From Pseudomonas graminis (lineage in GTDB: Bacteria > Pseudomonadota > Gammaproteobacteria > Pseudomonadales > Pseudomonadaceae), in the NCBI RefSeq assembly GCF_002093745.1, contig NZ_MTSB01000011.1, positions 124,001 through 188,000 on the forward strand: a stretch of DNA of 64,000 nt, in the 5' to 3' direction. A program made the position numbers and the translations under genes. Each line of letters begins with the position of its first letter. Positions within the stretch are counted from its first letter, which is position 1. This document shows, piece by piece, positions 1-8,992 of the stretch. Below the pieces are notes generated by a model that saw nothing but the letters and a program-made list of their open reading frames with translations, did not search any database and was not told the DNA's origin.

Positions 1-151
1 TTGCAACCATCAGGGCTGTTACCAAAAAGCCCAATGTTCCCGCCACCCCCCAGCCGTAGCTCCAGCCGAAGTATTCGCCGGAAATCACCAGCCCGACAGC
101 AATCCCCCATAAATGAATCGTGCCTAGCGTTGGCTTGAGTTGCGTACTCAT
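1..151 (-). CDS. Ethanolamine permease, N-terminal part (cut by window edge)
   Basis: Only the first 50 residues lie in the window, starting MSTQLKPTLGTIHLWGIAVG and continuing into a membrane segment. This start, with the Gly-rich GEYFGWSYGWG stretch, matches the N-terminus of APC-superfamily ethanolamine permeases of Pseudomonas, which take up ethanolamine as a carbon and nitrogen source at the inner membrane. A GGGAG ribosome site lies a few bases upstream of the ATG. The partner ethanolamine ammonia-lyase genes, if present, would be beyond the left edge. The family call rests on a short stretch. Confidence 0.72.
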   Translation of the reverse strand, partial: MSTQLKPTLGTIHLWGIAVGLVISGEYFGWSYGWGVAGTLGFLVTALMVA

Positions 152-434
152 TGTTGTCTCCCTGAGGTCTGTCATCGTTGAAACATCCTGTTGCAGAGGC
201 CGTGCCAGTGCATGGGAAACCGTCGCATTGCCTCAAAACAGGTCGTTTGCAGAACGTCAGGGTCAATCGATTGCCCGCGCCGGGCGGATTTGGTGCAGGC
301 CGCCTTTGTCGTGTTCGCTGCAAGTGCAGGGGACAACGCGGTTTTGAATGTGTCGTTGGTCAATGAAGGGTCCCCGTCGGCCCGCCGCTTCGGCTACAAT
401 GCGCGCCGATTTCGACTTACCTGAGACCACGCTC

Positions 435-1133
435 ATGTCCGCCTGCCAGACTCCTGTCATCGTCGCCCTGGATTTCCCGACCCGTGAAGCCGCTCTGCAA
501 CTGGCTGATCAGCTCGACCCCACACTGTGCCGGGTCAAGGTCGGCAAGGAGTTGTTCACCAGCTGTGCGTCGGACATCGTAGAGACCCTGCGTGACAAGG
601 GCTTCGAGGTGTTTCTGGACCTCAAATTCCACGACATTCCCAACACCACGGCCATGGCGGTCAAAGCGGCTGCCGAGATGGGCGTATGGATGGTGAATGT
701 GCATTGTTCCGGTGGGTTGCGCATGATGGCCGCGTGCCGGGAAGTGCTGGAGCAGCGTTCCGGCCCGCAACCGTTGCTGATCGGTGTGACCGTGCTGACC
801 AGCATGGAGCGCGAAGACCTTGCCGGTATCGGTCTGGACATCGATCCGCAGGTGCAGGTGCTGCGCTTGGCGGCACTGGCTGAAAAGGCCGGCATGGACG
901 GTCTGGTGTGCTCGGCACTGGAAGCCCAGGCCCTGAAAGCCGCCCATCCCTCACTGCAACTGGTCACGCCCGGCATTCGCCCGGCGGGCAGTGCGCAAGA
1001 CGATCAGCGCCGCATCCTGACCCCGCGCCAGGCCCTCGACGCAGGCTCGGACTACCTCGTCATCGGTCGCCCGATCAGTCAGGCGGCAGATCCGGCCAAG
1101 GCTCTGGCTGCCGTGGTTGCCGAACTGGCTTGA
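435..1133 (+). CDS. pyrF: Orotidine 5'-phosphate decarboxylase
   Basis: PyrF decarboxylates OMP to UMP, the last step of de novo pyrimidine synthesis, as a cytosolic TIM barrel. The 232-residue product starts [20 protein letters not shown] and has the family length. The catalytic [10 protein letters not shown] segment (the Asp-x-Lys-x-x-Asp signature) is near residues 59-68 and the phosphate-binding PGIRP and VIGRPI loops are near the C-terminus. The frame stays open upstream to 348, but the family begins at this ATG and the preceding residues look random. A TACAAT at 395-400 could be the -10 box. The gene stands alone. Confidence 0.96.
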   Translation: MSACQTPVIVALDFPTREAALQLADQLDPTLCRVKVGKELFTSCASDIVETLRDKGFEVFLDLKFHDIPNTTAMAVKAAAEMGVWMVNVHCSGGLRMMAACREVLEQRSGPQPLLIGVTVLTSMEREDLAGIGLDIDPQVQVLRLAALAEKAGMDGLVCSALEAQALKAAHPSLQLVTPGIRPAGSAQDDQRRILTPRQALDAGSDYLVIGRPISQAADPAKALAAVVAELA

Positions 1134-1218
1134 TCAGAAGGGCGCAGCGCTCGGGCTGGCTGCACCTCGTTCCTCACGCCGCAGGGGGGGAGAAACGAGG
1201 CAAGTACAGCCTGAGGTT

Positions 1219-2226
1219 TTATTCCACTTTCAGGATCAGTTTGCCGTAGTTCTCGCCGGTGAACAGCTTCAGGAACGTCTCGGGGAACGTCTCCAGACCT
1301 TCTTCGACGTGCTCTTTGCTCTTGAGTTTGCCTTCCTTGATCCAGCCCGCCATGACCTGGCCGGCTTCGGCGAAGCGATCGCCGTGGTCCAGCACGATAA
1401 AGCCTTCCATGCGCGCGCGGTTGACCAGCAAGGACATGTAGTTGGCCGGGCCTTTGACGGCGGTGGTGTTGTTGTACTGACTGATGGCGCCGCAGATCAC
1501 CACACGTGCCCCGACGGCCAACTGGCTCAGCGCTGCGTCCAGAATGTCACCACCGACGTTGTCGAAGTACACGTTCACACCGTCCGGGCAATGACGTTTC
1601 ACGGCCTCCATGACGTCTTCTGATTTGTAGTCGATGGCCGCGTCGAAACCCAGCTCTTCGGTCAGCAGGCGGCACTTTTCCTTGCCGCCGGCGATGCCGA
1701 CAACCCGGCAGCCCTTGATCTTGGCAATTTGCCCGGCCACGCTGCCGACAGCGCCGGCTGCGCCGGAAATCAAAACGGTATCGCCGCTTTTTGGCTGACC
1801 GACATCCAGCAGCGCCAGGTAGGCGGTCATGCCGGTCATGCCCAGTGCCGACAGGTACAGCGGCAGCGGCGCAAGGCGAGTGTCTACCGTGTAGAAACCC
1901 TTCGGTTCACCCACGAAATAATCCTGAACACCCAGGGCGCCCTGGACATGATCGCCCACGGCAAATTTCGGGTGCTTCGATTCGATCACTTCGCCCACGC
2001 CCAGTGCGCGCATCACTTCGCCCAGCTGCACGGCCGGAATGTAGGACTTGCCTTCGTTCATCCAGCCCCGCATGGCCGGGTCCAGCGACAGGTATTTGTT
2101 CCTGACCAGAATCTGGCCGTCAGTCAGCGCAGTGACCGGGACTTCCTTATAATCGAAGTCATCACGGCGTACAGTGCCCGAAGGGCGCTTGGCGAGCAGG
2201 AACTGGCGGTTGGTAAGATCAGTCAT
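1219..2226 (-). CDS. NADPH-dependent oxidoreductase, prostaglandin/leukotriene reductase type
   Basis: A 335-residue cytosolic zinc-independent medium-chain dehydrogenase/reductase. The N-terminal substrate domain is followed by a Rossmann domain with the VLISGAAGAVGSVAGQIAK nucleotide loop. The Tyr-containing FDNVGGDILDA stretch is typical of the PTGR/curcumin-reductase group that reduces alpha,beta-unsaturated carbonyls with NADPH. The start at MTDLTNRQFLLAKRP is chosen because this family begins there; five more codons are open upstream. It is convergent with pyrF and divergent from the carboxypeptidase gene. The natural substrate cannot be told from sequence. Confidence 0.9.
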   Translation of the reverse strand: MTDLTNRQFLLAKRPSGTVRRDDFDYKEVPVTALTDGQILVRNKYLSLDPAMRGWMNEGKSYIPAVQLGEVMRALGVGEVIESKHPKFAVGDHVQGALGVQDYFVGEPKGFYTVDTRLAPLPLYLSALGMTGMTAYLALLDVGQPKSGDTVLISGAAGAVGSVAGQIAKIKGCRVVGIAGGKEKCRLLTEELGFDAAIDYKSEDVMEAVKRHCPDGVNVYFDNVGGDILDAALSQLAVGARVVICGAISQYNNTTAVKGPANYMSLLVNRARMEGFIVLDHGDRFAEAGQVMAGWIKEGKLKSKEHVEEGLETFPETFLKLFTGENYGKLILKVE

Positions 2227-2448
2227 GGCAGGGCCTCTCAAAAGTGGTTCAAGGATGGAATCAAACGCTTGTCACGCTGTTCAGGCAAGAAGCGATCATT
2301 CAGCGAATGCCGTTTGATCCATGTGGTTGATAGGAGTCCACTCAGGCTTTGGCGTTCAAAGTGATCGACCCCACTGACCGAATCCGGCGATTTTGCAGCT
2401 TGAGTCGCGTACCGCTGTGCTCTACATTGCGGCTTAATCGACCGCTGG

Positions 2449-3396
2449 ATGACTGCAATGCCCACCACGAATCTACAGACCCTCCACCCTCAGGTCCTGC
2501 GGGCTGGCGACGCCGTGGCGCTGGTTTCACCGGCCGGTCCGGTGGACCCCGCCAAGCTCGAAGCTGCGGTCGAAGTGCTCAAGGGCTGGGGCCTGCGCCC
2601 GCGTGTCTATCCGCATGCGCTGGGCAAGTATTCGTTTTATTCAGGGACCGACGAAGAGCGTCTTGCCGACCTCAACGCCGCGCTCGCAGACCCGGAGATC
2701 CGCGCGGTCGTCTGCAATCGCGGCGGTTATGGCGTGCAGCGGATTGTCCAGCAGGTAGACATGGACGCGGTGCGTCGCGATCCCAAGCTGGTCACCGGCT
2801 TTTCCGACATTACGGCCCTGCACGGTGCGCTGTGGAACCACGCGCGACTGGCGACCATTCACGGCCCGGTCGCGGCTCAATTAGGGGCGGGCGGGCTGTT
2901 TGTCAGTGGCATGCGCCACGTGCTGATGAGTACCGAACCGGTGCTGCTCAAGGCCGAGCCTGACTCGCCAACGGCCCGTGTCAGAACCGCCGGCAGCGCG
3001 CAGGGCCTGTTGCTGGGCGGCAACCTGTGTATTCTCGACACGTCCGTCGGCACGCCGTTCATGCCTGACATGACCGGGGCGATCCTGCTGATAGAGGAGG
3101 TCAACGAACCTGCCTATCGTGTCGATCGTATGCTGACTCATCTGGGCAACTGCGGCATTCTCGAACGGTTGGCCGGCATTGCGGTGGGCGAGTTCACCCC
3201 GGCGGCCAATACCGGCGGCACCATCAGTCCGGCCCACGTGCTGCTGGAACGGCTGGGCAGCCTGGGTATTCCGGTACTCGGGGGTTTACCGGTCGGTCAC
3301 GGTGATCGCAATCAGGCCGTGCCGCTGGGCACTCAGGCGATACTGGATGCCGATGCCGGGACCTTGCTCGTGGCGGCTGCCACGCGCAACGGATGA
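2449..3396 (+). CDS. LD-carboxypeptidase, S66 family (LdcA/MccF-like)
   Basis: A 315-residue serine peptidase of family S66. LdcA members cut the terminal D-Ala from cytoplasmic murein tetrapeptides during cell-wall recycling, while MccF members hydrolyse microcin C-type conjugates. The nucleophile Ser lies in VTGFSDITALHG, the catalytic Glu in LLIEEVNEPAYR and the His in GLPVGHGDRN, so the Ser-Glu-His triad is complete. There are two in-frame ATGs, at 2449 and 2458, and neither has a strong ribosome site. Recycling is the more probable role because it is near-universal in Pseudomonas; the microcin-resistance alternative is open. Confidence 0.9.
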   Translation: MTAMPTTNLQTLHPQVLRAGDAVALVSPAGPVDPAKLEAAVEVLKGWGLRPRVYPHALGKYSFYSGTDEERLADLNAALADPEIRAVVCNRGGYGVQRIVQQVDMDAVRRDPKLVTGFSDITALHGALWNHARLATIHGPVAAQLGAGGLFVSGMRHVLMSTEPVLLKAEPDSPTARVRTAGSAQGLLLGGNLCILDTSVGTPFMPDMTGAILLIEEVNEPAYRVDRMLTHLGNCGILERLAGIAVGEFTPAANTGGTISPAHVLLERLGSLGIPVLGGLPVGHGDRNQAVPLGTQAILDADAGTLLVAAATRNG

Positions 3397-3411
3397 CTGG
3401 GGCGCCCAGCG

Positions 3412-4614
3412 CTAATCCGCTTTGCGCGCGTTCAGAATCAACAAGGTCAACAAGCCCGCCACAATGCCCCAGAAGGCCGAGCCGATGGAAAACAGCGTCA
3501 GTCCGGACGCCGTCACCATGAACGTGATCAGTGCCGGTTCGCGCTCTTTGGGCTCGGCCATGGCCACTGTCAGACCGTTGGTGATCGAGCCGAGCAGCGC
3601 CAGTGCTGCGATCGACAGCATCAGTTCCTTGGGAAACGCGCTGAACAGGCCAGCCAGCGTGGCCCCGAAAATCCCCGCAATGCCATAGAAAATTCCGCAC
3701 CAGATCGCCGCCGTGTAACGTTTGTCCTTGTCTTCGTGAGCATGCGGGCTGGTGCAGATGGCGGCACTGATGGCGGCCAGATTGATCCCGTGGCAACCGA
3801 ACGGCGCGGTCAGCAGCGAGGCGATGCCGGTCACCGAAATGAGCGGCGAGGTGGGCGGGAAGTAGCCGTCAGCGCGCAGCACTGCCACACCCGGCATGTT
3901 CTGAGAGGTCATGGCCACCACGAACAATGGAATGCTGATGCTGACCGTCGCTGCCCATGAAAACTCGGGGGTGGTCCAGACCGGCATTGCCACGTGCAGC
4001 GCCAGGTCGCCCATGTTCAGCAAGCCCAGCATGCCGGAGATCACGATGCCGACCAGCAACGCGAGCAGTACCGAGTAGCGCGGTGAAAGACGCTTGACCA
4101 GCAGGTAGGTGAAAAACATGCCCAGGACCAGGCTGGTACGATGTTGCGCGGCAATGAAAATCTCGCTGCCGATCCTGAACAGAATCCCCGCCAGCAAGGC
4201 AGCTGCCAGCGACGCTGGCAAGCGTCGGACCATGCGCTCGAAACTGCCGGTCACGCCGCAGAGAATGACCAGAACGGCGCTGGTCATGAAGGCACCGATT
4301 GCCTGCGGGTAGCTGACGCCGCCGAGGCTGGTGATCAACAGTGCCGCACCGGGCGTGGACCACGCCACTGTGATCGGCGTGCGGTAGCGCAGCGAAAGGC
4401 CGATGCTGCACACCGCCATGCCCATGAACAACGCCCACAGCCAGGATGAAATCTGCAGACTGCTCAGGCCCGCGGCCTGACCTGCCTGAAACATCAGCAC
4501 CAGTGAACTGGTGCAACCGGTCATCATGGCAATGAAACCGGCGGCCATCGCAGACGGCGATGAGTCTGCCAATGGCCGCAGCGGGCGCCGTGGCACTTTG
4601 AGGGCTTCGTTCAT
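3412..4614 (-). CDS. BenE-family benzoate/H+ symporter-like transporter
   Basis: A 400-residue polytopic inner-membrane protein with about 12 hydrophobic segments and the BenE-type blocks WSTPGAALLI and NMPGVAVLRADGY. BenE proteins import benzoate with protons. No aromatic-degradation gene is adjacent, so the substrate is uncertain; members next to MarR regulators and aminotransferases may carry other solutes. The start MNEALKVPRRP is preceded by AAGGA with 8-nt spacing. The frame remains open far upstream to 4899, but that part overlaps the marR reading frame and is rejected. Confidence 0.85.
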   Translation of the reverse strand: MNEALKVPRRPLRPLADSSPSAMAAGFIAMMTGCTSSLVLMFQAGQAAGLSSLQISSWLWALFMGMAVCSIGLSLRYRTPITVAWSTPGAALLITSLGGVSYPQAIGAFMTSAVLVILCGVTGSFERMVRRLPASLAAALLAGILFRIGSEIFIAAQHRTSLVLGMFFTYLLVKRLSPRYSVLLALLVGIVISGMLGLLNMGDLALHVAMPVWTTPEFSWAATVSISIPLFVVAMTSQNMPGVAVLRADGYFPPTSPLISVTGIASLLTAPFGCHGINLAAISAAICTSPHAHEDKDKRYTAAIWCGIFYGIAGIFGATLAGLFSAFPKELMLSIAALALLGSITNGLTVAMAEPKEREPALITFMVTASGLTLFSIGSAFWGIVAGLLTLLILNARKAD

Positions 4615-4729
4615 GCAGGCGTTCCTTGAAGCGGGCAGGTCACAGGGGACGCCCAGCCTAAACGTATGGCTGCGCGGCTTTACGATACAGCGATACGAGT
4701 AAACGCCAGCACAGTTGCAACAGGTCTGT

Positions 4730-5200
4730 TTACTCGGCTTCAGGGCCGGCAGGGCAGGCGCCGGATTGCAGCGTCTGGCCCAGGGCGCGGTTGACCGCCA
4801 TCCAGCCGTCCACCGCTTCCTGACCCGCTTCGTTGAACACGCGTTGCAACAGCTTGACCTGTTCGCGGCGTAACGCCTGCTCAAACCGGATGCCCTCATC
4901 GGTCAGTGCCAGCAGACGCTTGCGCTTGTCCGTCTCGGGTGCCGCGCTGTGTACCAGATTCATCGCAATCAGCTGGCGCAGCGGCGCATTCAAGGCCTGT
5001 TTGCTGACGCCCAGCACCGTCAGCAGTTCCTTGACGCTCAGGTCGGGATAGCGGGCGATGAAGAAGACGATGCGCTGATGCACGCGACTGAAGCCGCGCC
5101 TGTCGAGCATTTCATCAGCTTTGGCGGTGAAGGCCTGATAGCCGAAGAAAAACGCTTCCATGGCCATTTGTTGATTCGCTGGATTTTTAAGGTCAAGCAT
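4730..5200 (-). CDS. MarR-family transcriptional regulator
   Basis: A 156-residue winged-helix regulator. The HTH lies in LSVKELLTVLGVSKQALNAP (about residues 54-73), followed by the wing LVHSAAPETDKRKRLLALT and a C-terminal dimerisation helix. MarR proteins bind palindromes and usually repress until a small ligand binds. It is transcribed away from the aminotransferase gene at 5283, with only 82 bp between them, and a perfect inverted repeat lies in that gap (5233-5249). It probably controls itself and the aminotransferase, and perhaps the BenE gene downstream on the same strand. Confidence 0.92.
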   Translation of the reverse strand: MLDLKNPANQQMAMEAFFFGYQAFTAKADEMLDRRGFSRVHQRIVFFIARYPDLSVKELLTVLGVSKQALNAPLRQLIAMNLVHSAAPETDKRKRLLALTDEGIRFEQALRREQVKLLQRVFNEAGQEAVDGWMAVNRALGQTLQSGACPAGPEAE

Positions 5201-5232
5201 ATTGACGTATTCGCGCGGGTTGTCGTAATTTG

Positions 5233-5249
5233 AGTCAACAAGTTTGACT
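5233..5249. promoter_or_regulatory. Inverted repeat, candidate MarR operator
   Basis: AGTCAA-5 nt-TTGACT is a perfect 6-5-6 inverted repeat between the divergent marR and aminotransferase starts. The right arm could also act as the -35 box (TTGACT) for the rightward gene, so a bound repressor would block it. A second, weaker match (GTCAA near 5192) overlaps the marR start. Binding by the adjacent MarR is inferred from position and symmetry only. Confidence 0.55.
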
Positions 5250-5282
5250 TATTTCCATTTGTCTCGGCTACAGGTATCTGTC

Positions 5283-6449
5283 ATGGCTTTCTCTGAACGT
5301 GTTTCCCGTCTGAAAAGTTCTCTGATCCGCGAAATCCTGGCCGCCGCCCAGCGCCCGGAAGTGATGTCGTTCGCCGGGGGGCTGCCTGCCGAGTCAATGC
5401 TGCCCAAAGTCGAGTGGGCCGATATGCCTGTCGCCCTGGGTCAATACGGCATGAGCGAAGGTGAACCCGCGCTGCGCGAGGCGTTGGCTGCCGACGCTCG
5501 TGCGCTGGGTATCGCCTGCGAGGCCAGTCAGGTCCTGGTGGTCAGTGGCTCGCAGCAGACGCTGGACCTGGCTGCCAAACTGTACATCGACAAAGGCACA
5601 GAGATTCTGCTGGAAGCGCCGACCTATCTGGCTGCATTGCAGATATTTCAGCTGTTCGGCGCCGACTTCATCACCGTGCCCTTGAAGGCCGACGGCCCGG
5701 ACCTGTCAGCCATGCGTGAGGGCCTGGAGCGGCACGCACCGGCGTTTGCCTACCTGATCCCGACTTTTCAGAACCCTTCGGCGGTGCGCTACAGCGAGGC
5801 CAGTCGCGACGCGGTCGCCGCGCTGCTCGACGAGTATGGTGTGACGCTGATCGAAGATGAACCCTATCGCGAGCTGAGTTTCGATGGCGCCAGCGCCAGG
5901 CCCATTGTCAGCCGCCTGAAAAAGGCCAGCTGGATCTACACCGGCACGGTGTCCAAAACCTTGCTGCCCGGTCTGCGGGTGGGGTATCTGATCGCCAGCC
6001 CTGATCTGTTCCCGCATTTGTTGCGTTTGAAACAATCGGCTGACCTGCACACCAATCGCCTCGGACAATGGCAGGCCTTGCAGTGGATCGGCACGGACCA
6101 CTATCGTGAGCACCTTGTGACGCTGTGTGAGTTCTATCGCACCCGACGCGATGCTTTTGAAGTTGCGTTGCAGCGGCATTTTTCGGATATCGCCGTCTGG
6201 AACAGCCCGCAAGGCGGCCTGTTCTTCTGGCTGACCCTCAAGCAGCCGATGGACACGCGCACGTTGCTGGATGCTGCACTGGCGCAGGATGTTGCGTTCA
6301 TGCCCGGCGAGCCATTTTTTGCCAATCCTGACGCCCATCATGGTCACCTGCGGCTCAACTTCAGCCACATCGACCCGGCGCGCCTCGATGAGGGCATAAA
6401 ACGACTGGCGTCTGTCGTCCGTGCAGCCCAGAATCTGCAGGCAGCTTGA
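5283..6449 (+). CDS. PLP-dependent aminotransferase, class I/II
   Basis: A 388-residue fold-type-I aminotransferase. The PLP lysine is in SKTLLPGLRVGY and the cofactor-contacting Asn is in IPTFQNPSA; the C-terminal FSHID segment precedes the end. It resembles the 2-aminoadipate/aromatic or valine-pyruvate type enzymes (often labelled PLP-dependent aminotransferase family), which transfer amino groups to 2-oxoacids in the cytosol. There is no N-terminal HTH, so it is not a MocR regulator. MAFSERVSRLKSS is chosen as start; 13 further open codons upstream run into the operator. It is divergent from marR, which likely controls it. Confidence 0.88.
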   Translation: MAFSERVSRLKSSLIREILAAAQRPEVMSFAGGLPAESMLPKVEWADMPVALGQYGMSEGEPALREALAADARALGIACEASQVLVVSGSQQTLDLAAKLYIDKGTEILLEAPTYLAALQIFQLFGADFITVPLKADGPDLSAMREGLERHAPAFAYLIPTFQNPSAVRYSEASRDAVAALLDEYGVTLIEDEPYRELSFDGASARPIVSRLKKASWIYTGTVSKTLLPGLRVGYLIASPDLFPHLLRLKQSADLHTNRLGQWQALQWIGTDHYREHLVTLCEFYRTRRDAFEVALQRHFSDIAVWNSPQGGLFFWLTLKQPMDTRTLLDAALAQDVAFMPGEPFFANPDAHHGHLRLNFSHIDPARLDEGIKRLASVVRAAQNLQAA

Positions 6450-6486
6450 TCTGATTCAACACCGGATACACGAAGGGAGCAGGCAG

Positions 6487-7089
6487 ATGTACAAGGTTTA
6501 TGGCGATTACAACTCGGGCAATTGCTACAAGATCAAGCTCATGCTTAATCTGCTGGGCAGCGAATACGAGTGGGTGCCGGTCGATATTCTCAACGGCGAA
6601 ACCCAGACCCCGGCGTTTCTTGAAAAGAACCCCAACGGCAAGATTCCTGTGCTGGAGCTGGATGACGGCACCTGCCTGTGGGAGTCCAACGCGATTCTCA
6701 ACTTTCTCGCCGATGGCTCCCGGTATCTTCCGACCGAACCGCGCCTGCGTACCCAAGTGCTGCAATGGCAGTTCTTCGAGCAGTACAGCCACGAGCCGTC
6801 AGTGGCGGTCGCGCGGTTCATTCAGTTCTACCTGGGCCTGCCTGCCGAGCGCATGGTTGAATACCGTGCCATGCAAAAGTCCGGTTACCGGGCGCTGGCG
6901 GTCATGGAGCAGCAGCTTCACCGCACGACCTTTCTGGTCGGCGACAGTTTCTCCATCGCCGATATCGCCCTGTATGCGTATACCCACGTAGCGCATCAGG
7001 GTGGTTTCGATCTTGAACCCTACACCGGGATACGCCGCTGGCTGAAATGCGTAGAGGCTGAACCGGGCTATATAGGCATGCTGGACTGA
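6487..7089 (+). CDS. Glutathione S-transferase
   Basis: A 200-residue two-domain cytosolic GST. The N-terminal thioredoxin-fold domain has the KIPVLELDDG cis-Pro loop and the glutathione-binding ESNAI motif (about residues 66-70). The all-helical C-terminal domain includes the conserved FSIADIALYAY block. GSTs conjugate or reduce electrophiles with glutathione. A clear AAGGGAG precedes ATG. It lies 37 bp downstream of the aminotransferase on the same strand and may share its transcript, which would suggest a joint substrate-processing or stress role. The substrate is unknown. Confidence 0.93.
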   Translation: MYKVYGDYNSGNCYKIKLMLNLLGSEYEWVPVDILNGETQTPAFLEKNPNGKIPVLELDDGTCLWESNAILNFLADGSRYLPTEPRLRTQVLQWQFFEQYSHEPSVAVARFIQFYLGLPAERMVEYRAMQKSGYRALAVMEQQLHRTTFLVGDSFSIADIALYAYTHVAHQGGFDLEPYTGIRRWLKCVEAEPGYIGMLD

Positions 7090-7119
7090 TTCGCCAGAAG
7101 ACCGACAACAAGGAGATTT

Positions 7120-7500
7120 ATGCGTATAACGATTCTGGCCGGTCTCATCGCTCTGGGTGTCGGTTGCTCCGCTCAGGCGCAGGATTGCGACGCCACTCAG
7201 GCGAGCATGAACAAGTGCGCCGCCACTGAGCTGGCGACTCTCGATGCTAACCTGAACACGCAATACAAGGCGCAGATGGCCTGGCTCAAGACGCCGGAGA
7301 AAAAACAGGCACTCAAGGAGGCGCAGCAGAAGTGGATAGCCCTGCGTGACGCCGATTGCCTGTATCAGGCCGGCAAGCCGGAGGACTCCGGCTCGATGTG
7401 GCCATTAGTGCAGTCGCAGTGCCTGGCCGAGCAGACCCGCGTGCGGCTCAAGCAGTTGCAAGCCTACGTTGCCTGTCGCGAGGAAGGTTGCCCGCGTTGA
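7120..7500 (+). CDS. LprI-like (DUF1311) secreted protein
   Basis: A 126-residue protein with a Sec signal peptide (MRITILAGLIALGVGCSAQA) and then a small all-helical domain. It has paired cysteines and the sequence LKEAQQKWIALRDADC typical of the LprI N-terminal/DUF1311 family. Some members inhibit lysozyme; most are uncharacterised. The mature protein has six or more Cys, so periplasmic disulfides are likely. The Cys at position 16 sits in VGCSAQA, which is not a convincing lipobox. AAGGAG precedes the ATG. It follows the GST gene by 30 bp. Confidence 0.85.
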   Translation: MRITILAGLIALGVGCSAQAQDCDATQASMNKCAATELATLDANLNTQYKAQMAWLKTPEKKQALKEAQQKWIALRDADCLYQAGKPEDSGSMWPLVQSQCLAEQTRVRLKQLQAYVACREEGCPR

Positions 7501-7521
7501 TGTGCCTCGGGCAATAGCGGC

Positions 7522-7887
7522 TCAGATGGCCCCAAAGCGCTGATCAAGGTAATCGATGATTACCTTGGACTCGTACATCCAGACCGTTTTATCGCCTTCC
7601 TCGATCCGCAGGCAAGGCACCTTGATTCGGCCGCCTTCATTGAGCAGGGTCTGGCGATCCAGCTCGTTGTTCTTCGCATCGCGCAACGCGACAGGCACAT
7701 TGAGGCGGCGCAGCGCGCGACGGGTTTTCACGCAGAACGGGCAAGCGTGAAACTGATACAGCGCCAGGTTTCGAGCCGCTTCATCGACGGCTGCCTGGCT
7801 TTGCGGATCGCGCTTTTTCCTGCTCGGACGGGTCAGGAAGTCGATGCCGATGACGAGCTGGCCGAGGCCCACTCTTAACGCTTTCAT
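7522..7887 (-). CDS. Glutaredoxin-like / GST N-terminal domain protein
   Basis: A 121-residue single thioredoxin-fold protein with a CPFC redox motif (ALYQFHACPFCVKTRRAL), the KVPCLRIEEG cis-Pro loop and the glutathione-site YESKVIIDYL. It starts with a short hydrophobic region (MKALRVGLGQLVIGIDFLTR) that could be a membrane-associated helix. The family acts as a glutathione-dependent disulfide oxidoreductase. The longer frame to 7914 lacks support. It is convergent with the LprI-like gene and on the same strand as folE. Confidence 0.85.
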   Translation of the reverse strand: MKALRVGLGQLVIGIDFLTRPSRKKRDPQSQAAVDEAARNLALYQFHACPFCVKTRRALRRLNVPVALRDAKNNELDRQTLLNEGGRIKVPCLRIEEGDKTVWMYESKVIIDYLDQRFGAI

Positions 7888-7974
7888 GAACACGGTCACA
7901 CCTCTTGCGGACAACGGCTGAGTTCGACGCCGCGCCCATCGTGCGTTACGGCACGTGAACGCTGGCTGAATGCA

Positions 7975-8520
7975 TCACTTGATCAGGCTGAGAAACTCAC
8001 TGCGAGTGGCGGCGTTTTCACGGAATTCGCCGAGCATCACCGACGTGATCATGGCCGAATTCTGCTTCTCGACACCGCGCATCATCATGCACATGTGTTT
8101 GGCCTCGATCACCACGGCAACGCCCAGAGCGCCGGTCACCTGCTGAATGGCTTCGGCGATCTGACGGCTGAGGTTTTCCTGGATCTGCAGACGACGGGCA
8201 TACATGTCGACGATCCGCGCCACCTTGGACAGGCCCAGCACTTTGCCTTGCGGGATGTACGCCACATGCGCCTTGCCAATGAACGGCAGCAGATGGTGCT
8301 CGCAGAGCGAATACAGCTCGATGTCTTTGACCATCACCATTTCGCTGGCTTCGGAACTGAACAGGGCACCGTTGGTGACCTCTTCCAGCGTTTGCGCGTA
8401 ACCGCGACACAGGTACTGCATGGCCTTGGCGGCGCGCTTGGGGGTGTCCAGCAAACCTTCGCGCGAGACGTCCTCGCCCAGTTGCCCGAGGATGGCGGTG
8501 TAATTCTGTTCCAGTGTCAC
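7975..8520 (-). CDS. folE: GTP cyclohydrolase I
   Basis: FolE converts GTP to 7,8-dihydroneopterin triphosphate, the entry to folate (and in some cases pterin) synthesis. The 181-residue product contains the Zn-binding CEHHLLPF with its Cys-His-His, [20 protein letters not shown], and the second Zn Cys in [10 protein letters not shown]. The start is a GTG at 8520 ([13 protein letters not shown]), which gives the usual Pseudomonas length of 181 residues; the 35 codons open upstream have no family similarity. It is a type IA enzyme. Pseudomonas genomes often carry more than one folE paralogue. Confidence 0.95.
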   Translation of the reverse strand: MTLEQNYTAILGQLGEDVSREGLLDTPKRAAKAMQYLCRGYAQTLEEVTNGALFSSEASEMVMVKDIELYSLCEHHLLPFIGKAHVAYIPQGKVLGLSKVARIVDMYARRLQIQENLSRQIAEAIQQVTGALGVAVVIEAKHMCMMMRGVEKQNSAMITSVMLGEFRENAATRSEFLSLIK

Positions 8521-8758
8521 AGGGCTTTGTTTCCGTGTGGGTTTCGATAAGTGCGAGGGCAGGGCCGTTCGCCGAGGCGCACATAGTAACTTACGCACGA
8601 GTGCGGGTGTACGGCGGCTCGGCAAATCAACCGGTCAGTGCGGGATTTGTATCCCCTTGCTTACACGGTGGCGACCAGGTCGCTACCCACTTCCGGCATG
8701 CCGCGCGGTCTGAAGTGACAGGTCATTCATTCATCGCCTGTCGAGAGGGTAAATCCGG

Positions 8759-8923
8759 ATGTTGAGTCGAGTCGCAAAAATAGCGTTGTTCGCCATCGTA
8801 CTGTCGTCGGTTTCCGGTTGCTGGCCGTTCTGGCCGGGACCGGGCGGGCACGGCGGTGGGCATCACGAAGGGGGTGGTCCTGGGCCTGGCCCTGGTGGTC
8901 CGGGCGGGCCTGGTCCGCGCTGA
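8759..8923 (+). CDS. Small Gly/Pro/His-rich lipoprotein, function unknown
   Basis: A 54-residue ORF too short for most gene callers. It begins with a hydrophobic signal peptide (MLSRVAKIALFAIVLSS) ending in a good lipobox, VSGC. It continues with a low-complexity tail of GPGG, HGGGHH and PGPGGPGG repeats to the stop. The layout says an envelope lipoprotein with a flexible, possibly metal-binding tail. The ribosome site is a modest GAGAGGG about 10 nt upstream. I do not recognise a named family. It is divergent from folE and convergent with smr. Confidence 0.6.
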   Translation: MLSRVAKIALFAIVLSSVSGCWPFWPGPGGHGGGHHEGGGPGPGPGGPGGPGPR

Positions 8924-8992
8924 GGGCTGGTCGGGCAGCAGGTAGCTGCCCGGCCTGCATTACAGGGCGTAGCGGGGGTTAGCGGCGGGGGA

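Noticed and set aside
3412..4899. Long form of the BenE transporter starting at 4899
   Set aside because: The extra 95 residues overlap the marR gene and lack membrane or family character; AAGGA supports 4614.
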